Shown one piece after another: positions 24,982-33,560 of a stretch of DNA of 43,171 nucleotides. Within the stretch, counting starts at the first letter, position 1. Every line of letters begins with the position of its first letter. The notes under the pieces are model-generated. The model did no database searches. It was not told the DNA's origin and was given only the letters and a program-made list of their open reading frames with translations. The stretch is from Caulobacterales bacterium. GTDB taxonomy: Bacteria > Pseudomonadota > Alphaproteobacteria > Caulobacterales > Caulobacteraceae. Made by a program: the position numbers and the translations under genes. The stretch covers positions 1 through 43,171 of the forward strand of contig CANJKM010000004.1 in the NCBI GenBank assembly GCA_947474805.1. Direction: 5' to 3'.

Positions 24982-25527
24982 ATGGCCTACCGCACCCAAG
25001 TCCGTCTCGGCGTGAAGGCGCCCCCCGCCGCCGTCTGGGCGGCGATGGCCGACTTCGATCAATGGGCCGACTGGAACCCCTATTACGTCAAGGCCGGGGG
25101 CCGGATGGCGATTGGCGCCGAGATCGAGTTGGTCCGCATGCTTGGGGGCGTCGCGGCGCCCGAGACAGGCGCCATTGTCGACTGGGTCCCGGACGAGCAG
25201 CTGGTCTGGCGTCGCAAGGCCGGTCTCTTCGCCCAGACCATCGCCTATATCGAGATCGACGGCCTGGCTCCCACCGCCTGCATCCTGACCGTAGGCGAGA
25301 TTTTCGATGGCCTGATCGGGCGGCATGTCTCCAAGCGCCGCCGCCGGTTGCTCAAGGCCGGACTGACCGCGCTCGGCGAAGCCCTGAAAGCCCGCGCCGA
25401 GGCGCAGTGGGACGGAACGCCGGACGAGACCGTCGTTCCCATCCCACCCGTGCACGTCAACCCCAAGGCCAAGAAGACAAAGGGCCCGATGCAGATGTCG
25501 GTCTTCGGCCGCCGCGGCCCCCAGTGA
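24982..25527 (+). CDS. SRPBCC (START-like) domain protein
   Basis: 181 aa. It opens with the SRPBCC pattern RTQVRLGVKAPPAAVWAAMA then DFDQWADWNPYY and GGRMAIGAEIEL, continuing with beta strands and a long C-terminal helix (KAGLTALGEALKARAEAQW). The fold makes a hydrophobic cavity for a small ligand; the ligand is unknown. After residue 140 there is a Pro/Lys-rich tail. The gene overlaps the IscU-like gene by 4 nt (GTGA), implying translational coupling. Confidence 0.8.
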   Translation: MAYRTQVRLGVKAPPAAVWAAMADFDQWADWNPYYVKAGGRMAIGAEIELVRMLGGVAAPETGAIVDWVPDEQLVWRRKAGLFAQTIAYIEIDGLAPTACILTVGEIFDGLIGRHVSKRRRRLLKAGLTALGEALKARAEAQWDGTPDETVVPIPPVHVNPKAKKTKGPMQMSVFGRRGPQ

Positions 25528-25985
25528 TCGACGACCTCTATTCGGCCAAGGTGCTGGCGCTGGCGGCCAACATGCCCCGCGCGGGACGGCTGGCCGCGCC
25601 CCAGGCCACGGTCGAGCGGATCGCCAAGCTGTGCGGATCGCGGGTGCTGGTCGACCTCGTCATGGACGGCGACCGGGTGGCCGACTTCGCCCAGGAGGTC
25701 CAGGCCTGCGCGCTCGGACAGGCCTCGGCCGCCGTGCTCGGCGCCAATGTCGTCGGGGCCAGCGTCGCGGAGCTGCAATTGGCCCGGGACGCGCTTTCGG
25801 CTATGCTGAAGACGGACGGCCCCCTCCCCGGCGGGCGTTTTTCGGATTTGCGCGTGCTCCAGCCCGTGAAGGACTTTCCGGCCCGCCACGCCTCGACGCT
25901 GCTCGCGTTCGAGGCCGCCCTGGCGGCCGCCCGCGAGGCGACGGCCCACACCGGCGCGCGAACTAGTCCCGCCGTCGCGGGTTGA
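25524..25985 (+). CDS. IscU/NifU-N-like Fe-S scaffold-related protein lacking the third cysteine
   Basis: 153 aa from the GTG at 25524 that overlaps the preceding TGA; the track instead lists a much longer ORF in the same frame. The fold-level pattern is that of NifU-N proteins: LYSAKVLALAANMPRAGRL, a first Cys at 37 (KLCGSR, where canonical IscU has CGD), a second Cys at 62 (VQACALGQASA) and VLQPVKDFPARHASTLLAFE. In canonical IscU/SufU a third Cys occurs where this protein has RHAST. Two of the three cluster-binding cysteines and the CGD aspartate position are therefore altered or missing, so it may not assemble clusters in the standard way. Related divergent scaffolds occur next to yidD and thrS in alphaproteobacteria (from memory). 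Confidence 0.78.
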   Translation: MIDDLYSAKVLALAANMPRAGRLAAPQATVERIAKLCGSRVLVDLVMDGDRVADFAQEVQACALGQASAAVLGANVVGASVAELQLARDALSAMLKTDGPLPGGRFSDLRVLQPVKDFPARHASTLLAFEAALAAAREATAHTGARTSPAVAG

Positions 25986-26046
25986 TCGACCCTCGCCGCC
26001 GGCGCCATAAGGCCGGCGACAGGTTCGCAAGGACCCCTGTGACGGC

Positions 26047-26277
26047 ATGAGCTTCTACACCGCCTGCGTCAGGGGCGCCCTTCGCGCCTACAAGCTGACG
26101 CTCTCGCCGCTGATCGGGCGGCAATGCCGTTACTCGCCGAGCTGCTCGGAGTACGCGGCCGAAGTCCTGATCGTGCACGGGCCCTGGCGCGGGACTTGTC
26201 TCGCCGCCGGCCGCGTGTGCCGCTGCAACCCTTGGGGTGGGTCGGGCTACGACCCGCCGCCCCCGCGAAAGACCTGA
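26047..26277 (+). CDS. yidD: Membrane protein insertion efficiency factor YidD
   Basis: 76 aa with the family core [28 protein letters not shown] and [15 protein letters not shown]. YidD is a small amphipathic inner-membrane-associated protein that assists YidC-dependent insertion. In many bacteria it sits with rpmH-rnpA-yidC; here it is instead 5 nt before thrS, an alphaproteobacterial arrangement. Confidence 0.95.
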   Translation: MSFYTACVRGALRAYKLTLSPLIGRQCRYSPSCSEYAAEVLIVHGPWRGTCLAAGRVCRCNPWGGSGYDPPPPRKT

Positions 26278-26282
26278 GACCA

Positions 26283-28211
26283 ATGGACCTGATCTTCCCC
26301 GACGGCGCCGCCCGCCCCTTTCCCGACGGCTCATCCGGCCGCGCCGTGGCCGAGAGCATCTCGATCTCCCTGGCCAAGAAGGCGGCGCTGATCCGCCTGG
26401 ACGGCAAGCTCTACGACCTGGACCGCGCCCTGCCGCACGGCGGGGCCTTCGAAATCCTGACCCGCGACCACCCCGATGTGCTCGACACCATCCGCCACGA
26501 CGCCAGCCATGTGATGGCGGAAGCGGTGCAGGAGCTGTTCCCCGGCACGCAGGTGACGATCGGCCCGGCCATCGAGGACGGCTTCTATTACGACTTCGCC
26601 CGCGACGAGCCCTTCAGCCTCGACGACCTGGCCAAGATCGAGAAGCGGATGGCCGAGATCGTCGACCGGGACGAGAAGATCGTCCGCGAGGAATGGGACC
26701 GCGCCGAGGCGATCAATCACTTCCAGGACATCGGCGAGGCCTACAAGGCCGAGATCATCCAGGATCTGCCGGAAAGCGAGACCATCACCGTCTATCGCCA
26801 GGGCGCCTGGAAGGACCTCTGCCGCGGCCCGCACCTGCCCTCGACCAAACATGTCGGCAAGGCCTTCAAGCTGACCAAGCTGGCGGGCGCCTACTGGCGC
26901 GGCGACCACCTTAACGCCCAGCTGCAGCGCATCTATGGCACCGCCTGGGCCAGCCAGGCGGATCTGGACGCCTATCTCCTGCGCATCGAGGAGGCCGAGA
27001 AGCGCGACCACCGCCGCGTCGGCCGGGCCATGGACCTCTTCCACCTGCAGGAAGAGGGCAAGGGGATGATCTTCTGGCACCCCAAGGGCTGGACGCTGTT
27101 CCGCCAGCTGGAGAACTACATCCGCCGCCGGCTCGACGCCGTGGGCTACGCCGAGGTCAAGACGCCCCAGGTGCTCGACCGGACCCTGTGGGAAAAGTCC
27201 GGCCACTGGGAGAAGTTCGGCCACGCCATGTTCACCTGCGAGACCGAGGAGGGCGAGAGCCTGGCGGTCAAACCGATGAACTGCCCCGGCCACGTCCAGA
27301 TCTTCAACGTCGGCCAGAAGTCCTACCGGGACCTACCGCTGCGTATGGCCGAGTTCGGGGCCTGCCACCGGTTCGAGCCCTCGGGCGGCCTGCACGGCAT
27401 CATGCGGCTTCGCGCCTTCACCCAGGACGACGCCCACATCTTCTGCCGCGAGGACCAGATCGAATCCGAAACCACGGCCTTCGTCCAGCTGCTGCACTCG
27501 GTCTATGACGACCTCGGGGTCGAGCTGCACAGCGTCAAACTCGCACTGCGGCCTGATCTTCGGGCCGGCACCGACGAGATCTGGGATCAGGCCGAGAGCA
27601 AACTCGAGCGCGCCGCCAAGGCCGCCGGGGTCGAGGTCGAGATGCTGCCGGGCGAGGGCGCCTTCTACGGTCCCAAGCTCGAATTCCACCTGCGCGACGC
27701 CATCGGCCGCACCTGGCAGTGCGGTACGCTGCAGCTCGACTTCGTCCTGCCCGAGCGGCTCGACGCCGAATATGTGGCCGAGGACGGCTCCAAGCAGCGT
27801 CCGGTGATGTTGCACCGGGCCATACTCGGGGCGGTCGAGCGCTTCCTGGGCATACTGATCGAGAACTACGGCGGGGCCTTCCCGCTGTGGCTCGCCCCCG
27901 TCCAGGTGGTCGTGGCGACCATCACTTCGGACGCCGAGGGCTTCGCCGAGGAGGCCGCCGCCAAGTTGCGGGCCGCGGGTCTGCGGGTCGAGGTCGATGT
28001 CCGCAACGAGAAGATCAACTACAAGGTCCGCGAACACTCCCTGGCCAAGGTGCCGGTGATCGCCGTGGTCGGCCGCCGCGAAGCGGAGGAGGGAAAGCTG
28101 GCCCTGCGCCGCTTCGGCTCGGAGGGGCAAACCATTCTCACGCTTAAGGAAACCGCCTCCACCCTCGCGATAGAGGCCCTGGCCCCCGACCTGGCGCGCC
28201 TGGCCAGATGA
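26283..28211 (+). CDS. thrS: Threonyl-tRNA synthetase
   Basis: 642 aa from the ATG at 26283; the track ORF begins 53 codons earlier inside yidD. Domains in order: TGS (1-60; [16 protein letters not shown]), the editing N2 domain with the metal-binding [11 protein letters not shown] and DGFYYDF, the class II catalytic core ([47 protein letters not shown]), and the anticodon domain ([11 protein letters not shown] to the end). It charges tRNA-Thr. The ATGA overlap with the GT2 gene at 28208 links them translationally. Confidence 0.97.
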   Translation: MDLIFPDGAARPFPDGSSGRAVAESISISLAKKAALIRLDGKLYDLDRALPHGGAFEILTRDHPDVLDTIRHDASHVMAEAVQELFPGTQVTIGPAIEDGFYYDFARDEPFSLDDLAKIEKRMAEIVDRDEKIVREEWDRAEAINHFQDIGEAYKAEIIQDLPESETITVYRQGAWKDLCRGPHLPSTKHVGKAFKLTKLAGAYWRGDHLNAQLQRIYGTAWASQADLDAYLLRIEEAEKRDHRRVGRAMDLFHLQEEGKGMIFWHPKGWTLFRQLENYIRRRLDAVGYAEVKTPQVLDRTLWEKSGHWEKFGHAMFTCETEEGESLAVKPMNCPGHVQIFNVGQKSYRDLPLRMAEFGACHRFEPSGGLHGIMRLRAFTQDDAHIFCREDQIESETTAFVQLLHSVYDDLGVELHSVKLALRPDLRAGTDEIWDQAESKLERAAKAAGVEVEMLPGEGAFYGPKLEFHLRDAIGRTWQCGTLQLDFVLPERLDAEYVAEDGSKQRPVMLHRAILGAVERFLGILIENYGGAFPLWLAPVQVVVATITSDAEGFAEEAAAKLRAAGLRVEVDVRNEKINYKVREHSLAKVPVIAVVGRREAEEGKLALRRFGSEGQTILTLKETASTLAIEALAPDLARLAR

Positions 28212-29113
28212 GCAAGGCCGTGAAACCGCCAATGACCGAATTTGGGGTTTCAGTGGTGATGGTCGTGTACCGCACCGGGCCGGCGCTTGAGCGCAGCCTG
28301 CGACGGGTGTTGGCCGAGCCGGCGGTGGGCGAGTTCGTCATCATCGACAACGGCTCCACCCCCGAGGAGGAGGCGGTGCAGGACGCCGTCGCCGCCTCGG
28401 ACGACCGGGTCATACTCAAGCGCGGCCAGGGCAATGTCGGCTTCGCGCGCGGCGCCAACCTCGGCGCCCGGTCGGCCAGTGGGCAGTTGCTGATCTTCCT
28501 GAACCCCGACGCCTTCCTCGAGGACGGCTGCGTCGCCGCCCGGCAGGCGGCGATCAAGGCGGCGCCCACGGCCCGGGTCGGGGCGCGGGTGCTGAACGAG
28601 GACGGGGCCGAACAGCGCGGCGCGCGGCGCGGAGAGGTGACCCCGGTCACCACCCTGCTCAGCCTGACCCAGCTCTCGCGCTTCCGTCCCTTCCGGGGGT
28701 TCGAGATCCATCAGGAGAAGACCAGCCTTCCCGATCAGGTCGTTCCGGTGCCCACCATTTCGGGCGCCTGTTTCGCCATGAAGCGCGAGGCCTTCCTGGC
28801 CCTCGGCGGCTTCGACGAGGGCTTTTTCCTGCACGTCGAGGACGTCGACCTGTGCTGGCGGGTGCGCAAATCCGGAGCGAGCGTGCTGTTCCACCCCGGC
28901 GCGCGGGTCACCCATCTGGGCCACACCAGCCTGAAGGCGCCCCTGGTGGTCGAATTCCACAAGGGGGTGGGCCTGGCCCGCTATTTCCGCAAACGTGCCG
29001 ACACGCCCTTCCGGGCGGTCTTGGCCTTCGTCTTGACCCCGGCGATCCTGCTGGTTTCGGTCGCCCGGCCGGTGCTGAGGGGCAGGCCGCTCCGCCCGGC
29101 GTCGAGGGGCTGA
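28208..29113 (+). CDS. GT2 family glycosyltransferase (rhamnosyltransferase-like)
   Basis: 301 aa. GT-A fold motifs are [51 protein letters not shown] (DxD-like site) and [18 protein letters not shown] (acceptor and base region). A C-terminal hydrophobic helix ([17 protein letters not shown]) may tether it to the membrane. This subfamily uses dTDP- or UDP-sugars for cell-surface polysaccharide. It overlaps the thrS stop (ATGA). Its last 133 nt are antisense to the convergent GT39 gene. Confidence 0.88.
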   Translation: MSKAVKPPMTEFGVSVVMVVYRTGPALERSLRRVLAEPAVGEFVIIDNGSTPEEEAVQDAVAASDDRVILKRGQGNVGFARGANLGARSASGQLLIFLNPDAFLEDGCVAARQAAIKAAPTARVGARVLNEDGAEQRGARRGEVTPVTTLLSLTQLSRFRPFRGFEIHQEKTSLPDQVVPVPTISGACFAMKREAFLALGGFDEGFFLHVEDVDLCWRVRKSGASVLFHPGARVTHLGHTSLKAPLVVEFHKGVGLARYFRKRADTPFRAVLAFVLTPAILLVSVARPVLRGRPLRPASRG

Positions 29114-30849
29114 GCCTCATTTAGACCGATGGCGGGCTTCTCCTCCGCCGGCGGAGGGGGCGGGGGCGGGGGCTCCAGATTGCGCCACAGGGTCAGGGTC
29201 GTCGTCCGCCCGTTCGAATAGTTGGTTCCGCGCACCCGGCCCACCGGCGCCGCCTCCACCTTCAGCGCCGTGATCGCCTCGCGGAAGGCGGCGTCCTCGC
29301 GCGATTCGACAAGCGCCGGCCGGCCCTCGGCCAGGGCCTCGGCGGCCCCCGCGCCGCTGGTCAGCTCCGTCGTGGTGCCCAAAGCGAACACCAGGCTCGG
29401 CTCGGCATAGCCCGCCGTCGCGACCGGCCCCAGCGCCACCCCGTCGCGCGGATCGAGCCCGGTGGCCGCCAGCAGGGCCGCGGCCCGCTTCGACACCCAC
29501 AGGGGCTGCAGACTGGGCGCGACCGCCCCGGCCAGCACCCCGTGCGCTCCGATCCCGAACAGGCCGGCGGCGAGAAGGCCCGCGAGCGGCGCCCTGCGCC
29601 ACAGGCCGAGCCCCGCCGCGGCCACGGCCAGGGCCGCGAGGACGGCGGCTGCGACTCCCCAGGGCAGGCCGGTTCCGCCGTAGACCAGCGGCGCCGCGAT
29701 GGCGAGGGCGGCGACAAGGAGGCCGCCGATCAAGGCCAGGCCCGCGCCCGCCCAGCTGGTCCAACGCCCGCCCTCCCGTCCCTTCTCCATCTGGATCAGC
29801 CCGTAGGCGGCCAGCCAGGCGACCGCCCCATAGAGGGGCAGGGTGTAGTGGGGCAGCTTGGTCGGCAGGGCCTCGAACACGATCCAGGACGGGATCAGCC
29901 AGCACAGGGCGAAACGGACGCCCGGATCCTTCCGTCCCCGCCAGGCCGCCACCGCCGCCAGGGGCAGGAGAAAGGCGAAGGGGAAGCTGAGGATCGGCAA
30001 CAGGAGGGCGTGCAGCCCCGGAAGCGCGCCGTGGCTCTCGTGCGCCCCGGCCAGTTTGGGCGCCAGATCGCCGCCCACCGCCTTGCCCCAGAAACCGCCG
30101 TCGGTGGCGACGGTGATGGCCATGGCCCAGGGGCCGACAATGGCGGCCACCAGAACCAGGCCCCAGGTCCAGGACAGCCGCCGCACCCATCGCGCCTCGC
30201 GATCGGCCGCCCACAGCGCCAGCACCGCCAAGAGGACCACCATCGGCCCGACCGGCCCCTTGACCAGGATGGAAAGGCCCATTCCGAACCAGAACAGCGG
30301 CTTGGCGCTCCTTCCAGCGACGATCCCGCCGCGCGCCTCCGTATAGAGCCGGGCCAGCGCCGCCATCGCCAGGGTGAGGGCGAAACAGAGGGTCGCGTCG
30401 GTCTTGGCGATGAAGGCTTCGGTGGAGAGGATGAAGCTCCCGCCCAGGAACAGGCCCGCCGCCAGGGCTCCGGCCGGGCTGAGAAAGGCGGCCGCCCCCC
30501 AGGCGCAGGCCGCGGCGGCCGCCGCGGCGGCCAGGAGCGACGGCAGACGATAGGCGCGGATGTCGCGCCGCTCGACCGAGGAGACCAGATCGACCGCGGC
30601 GGCCTGCAGCCAATGGATGCCGACCGGCTTCTTGTCGCGCGGGACGTCCTGGAAGCGGATGTTCACAGCGTCGCCGGTCTCGAGCATCTGGGCGGTGGCC
30701 TGGGCGAACCGGGCCTCGTCGCGGTCCAGCGTCGGCAGGAACAGAAGGCCGGGCAGTCCGGCCAGCAGCGCGAACAAGGCCGCGATGGCCGGACCGCGCC
30801 AGCCGCGCGTCAGCCGGTCCGCCAGGACTATGGTTCGCTCCGCCTGCAT
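28981..30849 (-). CDS. GT39/ArnT-like integral membrane glycosyltransferase
   Basis: 622 aa with about 10-12 helices. The catalytic N-terminal loop LDRDEARFAQATAQMLETGD holds the acidic pair that GT-C (PMT/ArnT) enzymes use, followed by VPRDKKPVGIHWLQAAAV. Such enzymes transfer sugars from polyprenyl-phosphate donors to lipid A or glycans on the periplasmic face. After residue 560 a Pro-rich PPPPPPPP linker leads to a basic tail, [17 protein letters not shown], which overlaps the GT2 gene antisense. A tail of this kind is not typical, so the true C-terminus is uncertain. A GT2 that could make the lipid-linked donor lies divergent 59 nt away. Confidence 0.85.
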   Translation of the reverse strand: MQAERTIVLADRLTRGWRGPAIAALFALLAGLPGLLFLPTLDRDEARFAQATAQMLETGDAVNIRFQDVPRDKKPVGIHWLQAAAVDLVSSVERRDIRAYRLPSLLAAAAAAAACAWGAAAFLSPAGALAAGLFLGGSFILSTEAFIAKTDATLCFALTLAMAALARLYTEARGGIVAGRSAKPLFWFGMGLSILVKGPVGPMVVLLAVLALWAADREARWVRRLSWTWGLVLVAAIVGPWAMAITVATDGGFWGKAVGGDLAPKLAGAHESHGALPGLHALLLPILSFPFAFLLPLAAVAAWRGRKDPGVRFALCWLIPSWIVFEALPTKLPHYTLPLYGAVAWLAAYGLIQMEKGREGGRWTSWAGAGLALIGGLLVAALAIAAPLVYGGTGLPWGVAAAVLAALAVAAAGLGLWRRAPLAGLLAAGLFGIGAHGVLAGAVAPSLQPLWVSKRAAALLAATGLDPRDGVALGPVATAGYAEPSLVFALGTTTELTSGAGAAEALAEGRPALVESREDAAFREAITALKVEAAPVGRVRGTNYSNGRTTTLTLWRNLEPPPPPPPPAEEKPAIGLNEAQPLDAGRSGLPLSTGRATETSRIAGVKTKAKTARKGVSARLRK

Positions 30850-30908
30850 CGCCCTTGGCTTAGCACGCGCCCTCCCGCCGCGCGAAGAAACCCGCTACAG
30901 AGCCGCAA

Positions 30909-31631
30909 ATGTCAGAGCTTCAGGTCTCCATTGTAGTCCCGGTGTTCGACGAGTCGGGGGCCGCCCCCGCGCTCGCCGAGGAGATCGCGCTCGCCTTCGG
31001 CGGTACGCCGCACGAGATCATCTTCGTCGACGACGCCAGCAGGGACGACACCGCGCAGCGGCTCATCGCGCTGAAGACCCGGCTGCCCCAGCTGCGGGTG
31101 CTGCGCCATTCCAACAATGCGGGCCAGAGCCGCGCCGTCCGCACCGGCATTCTCGCCGCCCGCGCCCCGATCGTCGTCACCCTTGATGGCGACGGCCAGA
31201 ACGATCCGGCCGACGGACCACGGCTCGCCGCCCGTCTGGCCGCGGGCCCGCCCGAACTGGGGCTCGTCGGCGGCCGCCGCGCCAAGCGCCAGGACAGCGC
31301 CGCCAAGAAGATCGCCTCGCGCCTGGGCAACGCCGTCCGCAAGAGACTGCTCAACGACCAGGCCGACGACACCGGCTGCGGGCTGAAGGCCATGCGTCGC
31401 GAGGCCTTCCTGCGGCTTCCCTATTTCGACCACATCCACCGCTACCTGCCGGCGCTGATGCTGCGCGAAGGCTATACGGTCGCCTTCGAGGACGTCGGCC
31501 ACCGGGCCCGGACCACCGGCGCCTCCAAATACACCAACCTCGGACGGCTCTGGGCCTCGGCCTGGGATCTGATGGGCGTGATCTGGCTGGGCCGCCGGGC
31601 CCGTGTCCCCGGCGCCACGCTGGAACCCTGA
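30909..31631 (+). CDS. GT2 family glycosyltransferase (DPM1/ArnC-like, polyprenyl-phosphate sugar synthase type)
   Basis: 240 aa. QVSIVVPVFDESGAAPALAE and IIFVDDASRDDTAQRL open the GT-A fold, TLDGDGQNDPAD holds the DxD metal site, and DTGCGLKAMRREAFLRLPYF and ARTTGASKYTNLGRLW are DPM1/ArnC features. No C-terminal membrane helices are evident, unlike GtrB. It probably makes a polyprenyl-phosphate sugar for the divergent GT39 enzyme (inference from pairing). The LABN gene that sometimes lies between such a pair is not seen here. Confidence 0.87.
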   Translation: MSELQVSIVVPVFDESGAAPALAEEIALAFGGTPHEIIFVDDASRDDTAQRLIALKTRLPQLRVLRHSNNAGQSRAVRTGILAARAPIVVTLDGDGQNDPADGPRLAARLAAGPPELGLVGGRRAKRQDSAAKKIASRLGNAVRKRLLNDQADDTGCGLKAMRREAFLRLPYFDHIHRYLPALMLREGYTVAFEDVGHRARTTGASKYTNLGRLWASAWDLMGVIWLGRRARVPGATLEP

Positions 31632-32071
31632 TTCGACGCCCGTCGTAAAAATATCGCAGCGCGGTGGAACCATGGCCTAGCGACCCCGTTGAGGGTTCGT
31701 CGAAGGCAGGGGAGGCTGAGGGGAATAGGCGCGTTTATGGATTTCGCACACTGGCGTGAGCCGGGCGCGGACAGCCCTGAATTCGCCGTGTGGCGCTTTC
31801 GCGACAACACCCATCACGGGCGTTGCTTGCGCCAGAGCAAAGTCTCCCGGCTTTTTTTCTCGCCTGATTGTTGAACGGACTGGTCCCGAGAGCCGGACCC
31901 ATCGACAATTGCGGCTTGGCTGGTTAGCTTGTCCGCACGGCGATTATGACTTCGGGGCGATAATTCGGCGGTGTTGCCTGCGTGACACTGTCGCACCCCG
32001 AACGGCCTGTTATAGATTTTCGCTAGATCGGGGGCTTCTCGATCACCGAACTGAGAAGAGGGTTTCGCAAT
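31632..32071. other. 440-nt intergenic stretch without a supported gene
   Basis: Lower GC than its surroundings. The only short ORF here (from ATG 31737, 45 codons, MDFAHWREPGADSPEF...) has no proper ribosome site and no recognised similarity. A CCCGG-CTTTTTTTCTCG patch (31846-31862) could end the GT2 transcript. The downstream part carries the ompA promoter at 32022. Confidence 0.6.
32022..32029 (+). promoter_or_regulatory. Sigma-73-like -10 element of the OmpA-family gene
   Basis: GCTAGATC fits the Caulobacter housekeeping -10 consensus GCTANAWC exactly and lies 43 nt before the ATG. No clear TTGACGS -35 is seen 10-14 nt upstream, so activation by another factor is possible. Confidence 0.45.
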
Positions 32072-33343
32072 ATGAAGATTAAACTCCTGGCAGGGGTGGC
32101 TTTGGTCGCGATGGCAGTGACCACCGGCGCCAACGCTGCTCCGGTGATCGAAGGCTGGTACGGCGCGCTCGATATCGGCCGCCACCAGGCCAACGATTGG
32201 AACGGCACCTCGGCGGCCAACGCCCCCGACGGCACGCCTTACAAATATTCGTTCGGCACCGACGACGACTGGGCAGGCTTCGCCCGTCTCGGCTACCGCG
32301 TCGCGCCGCATTGGCGCGTTGATCTCGAAGGCGGCTACCGCAAGGGCGACCTCGAGAACGTGGTCGGCTCGAGCACCCGCGGCCCGTCCTCGCGCCTCTG
32401 CGCTCCGGGCGTTGTTCGCTCCGGCGCCGCCGCCTTCTGCGGTTCGCCCGCCGGCAAGCTCGATTCCTACACTCTGATGGGCAATGTCATCTTCGACATG
32501 GCGCCCGCCAGCCGCGTCAATCCCTTCATCGGCGCCGGCGTCGGCGTCAACCGCACCTCGATGGAAGCGCTGGGCCAGTTCGCCACGGTTCCGCTGCCCG
32601 TCACGGCCGCGAACCCGGCTTACCAGAACCTGTCGATCGCCGATAAGGACACCGCTCTGGCCGTCCAAGGCATCGCGGGCCTCGAGTTCCGCGCTACCGA
32701 CACGGTTTCGCTGGACCTGACCTACCGCTACCTGACCGGTTCGCGTCAGACCTTCAACTCGGTCGGCACCGCCGCTCTTCAGCCGGGCGCCTTCCGCGGC
32801 CGTTATCAAGACCAGTCGCTGACCCTGGGCGTCCGCGTCGCCTTCGGTAAGCCGCCGGCTCCGCCCCCGCCGCCGGCTCCGCCCCCGCCGCCTCCCCCGC
32901 CGCCGCCGCCTCCCCCGCCGCCTCCCCCGCCTCCCCCGCCCCCGCCGGCGCCGGAAGCTCGGGAATTCATCGTCTACTTCCCGTTCGATCAGTCGATCCT
33001 GACCACGGACGCCCAGGCCGTCATCCAACAAGCGGCTCAGTACGCTTCGTCGGGCGCCGCGACCCAGGTCGTCGTCATCGGTCACGCCGACACCTCGGGC
33101 TCGCTGAACTACAACGTTCGCCTGTCCGAGCGCCGTGCGAAGGTTGTCGCCGACGCCCTGGTGGGCCTGGGCGTGAACCAAGGCGTGCTGCAAGTTGACT
33201 GGAAGGGCGAAACCGCCCCGGCCGTCGCCACTGGCGATGGCGTGAAGGAGCCGCTGAACCGTCGTTCGACGATCAGCATCAACTTCGCCGGTCAGCAAGG
33301 CGCGGCCGCGGTCGTCTCCTCGACCCCGGTTCCGAATAACTAA
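32072..33343 (+). CDS. OmpA-family outer membrane protein with polyproline linker
   Basis: 423 aa. Signal peptide 1-22 (ending GANA), an eight-stranded beta-barrel of the OmpA/Omp25 type (about 23-265, GWYGALDIG to LTLGVRVAF), a Pro-rich linker holding 23 consecutive prolines, and the C-terminal OmpA peptidoglycan-binding domain (about 304-410; YFPFDQSILTTDAQ, GHADTSGSLNYNVRLSERRA, EPLNRRSTI). The conserved Asp and Arg that grip diaminopimelate are present. It ties the outer membrane to peptidoglycan. A long proline run needs EF-P to be translated efficiently. A strong terminator follows, and codon use suggests high expression. Confidence 0.95.
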   Translation: MKIKLLAGVALVAMAVTTGANAAPVIEGWYGALDIGRHQANDWNGTSAANAPDGTPYKYSFGTDDDWAGFARLGYRVAPHWRVDLEGGYRKGDLENVVGSSTRGPSSRLCAPGVVRSGAAAFCGSPAGKLDSYTLMGNVIFDMAPASRVNPFIGAGVGVNRTSMEALGQFATVPLPVTAANPAYQNLSIADKDTALAVQGIAGLEFRATDTVSLDLTYRYLTGSRQTFNSVGTAALQPGAFRGRYQDQSLTLGVRVAFGKPPAPPPPPAPPPPPPPPPPPPPPPPPPPPPPPAPEAREFIVYFPFDQSILTTDAQAVIQQAAQYASSGAATQVVVIGHADTSGSLNYNVRLSERRAKVVADALVGLGVNQGVLQVDWKGETAPAVATGDGVKEPLNRRSTISINFAGQQGAAAVVSSTPVPNN

Positions 33344-33396
33344 GACCGAAGATCGGGAGCTCGGCTCAGGCCGGGCTCCCAGCTTTGGAAGATCTG

Positions 33397-33424
33397 AGGG
33401 CCCGGCGCCAGCCGGGCCCTTTTT
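33397..33424 (+). terminator. Rho-independent terminator of the OmpA-family gene
   Basis: AGGGCCCGGC-GCCA-GCCGGGCCCT followed by TTTT: a perfect 10-bp stem with T-run, 53 nt after the stop. A weaker hairpin (GGGAGC/GCTCCC) lies between, at about 33356-33380, so termination may be two-step. Confidence 0.88.
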
Positions 33425-33452
33425 CTATGCGCGCGGCGCGCGCCCTGCGCCC

Positions 33453-33546
33453 CTCGAGACGGCGGTTCGCCCCGCCTCAGGATGACGGGCGGTTTTGCAC
33501 TCTAATTCGTCATGCTGAGGAGCGCCCGCAAAGGGCGCGTCTCGAA
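33453..33546. repeat. Palindromic repeat (CTCAGGATGACG/CGTCATGCTGAG type)
   Basis: Outer arms TCGAGAC and GTCTCGA and inner arms CCTCAGGATGACG/CGTCATGCTGAGG flank a short AT-rich centre, about 94 bp in total. Each half has its own small hairpin. This family recurs widely in alphaproteobacterial intergenic DNA (from memory). It lies between the ompA terminator and the GT39 stop. Confidence 0.72.
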
Positions 33547-33560
33547 GCCCGCACACCGCG

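Noticed and set aside
26124-26282. 53-codon N-terminal extension of thrS
   Set aside because: It overlaps yidD in another frame; the TGS domain starts exactly at the ATG at 26283.
31737-31874. 45-codon ORF MDFAHWREPGADSPEF...
   Set aside because: No ribosome site, no similarity recognised, and it crosses a T-run resembling a transcript end.
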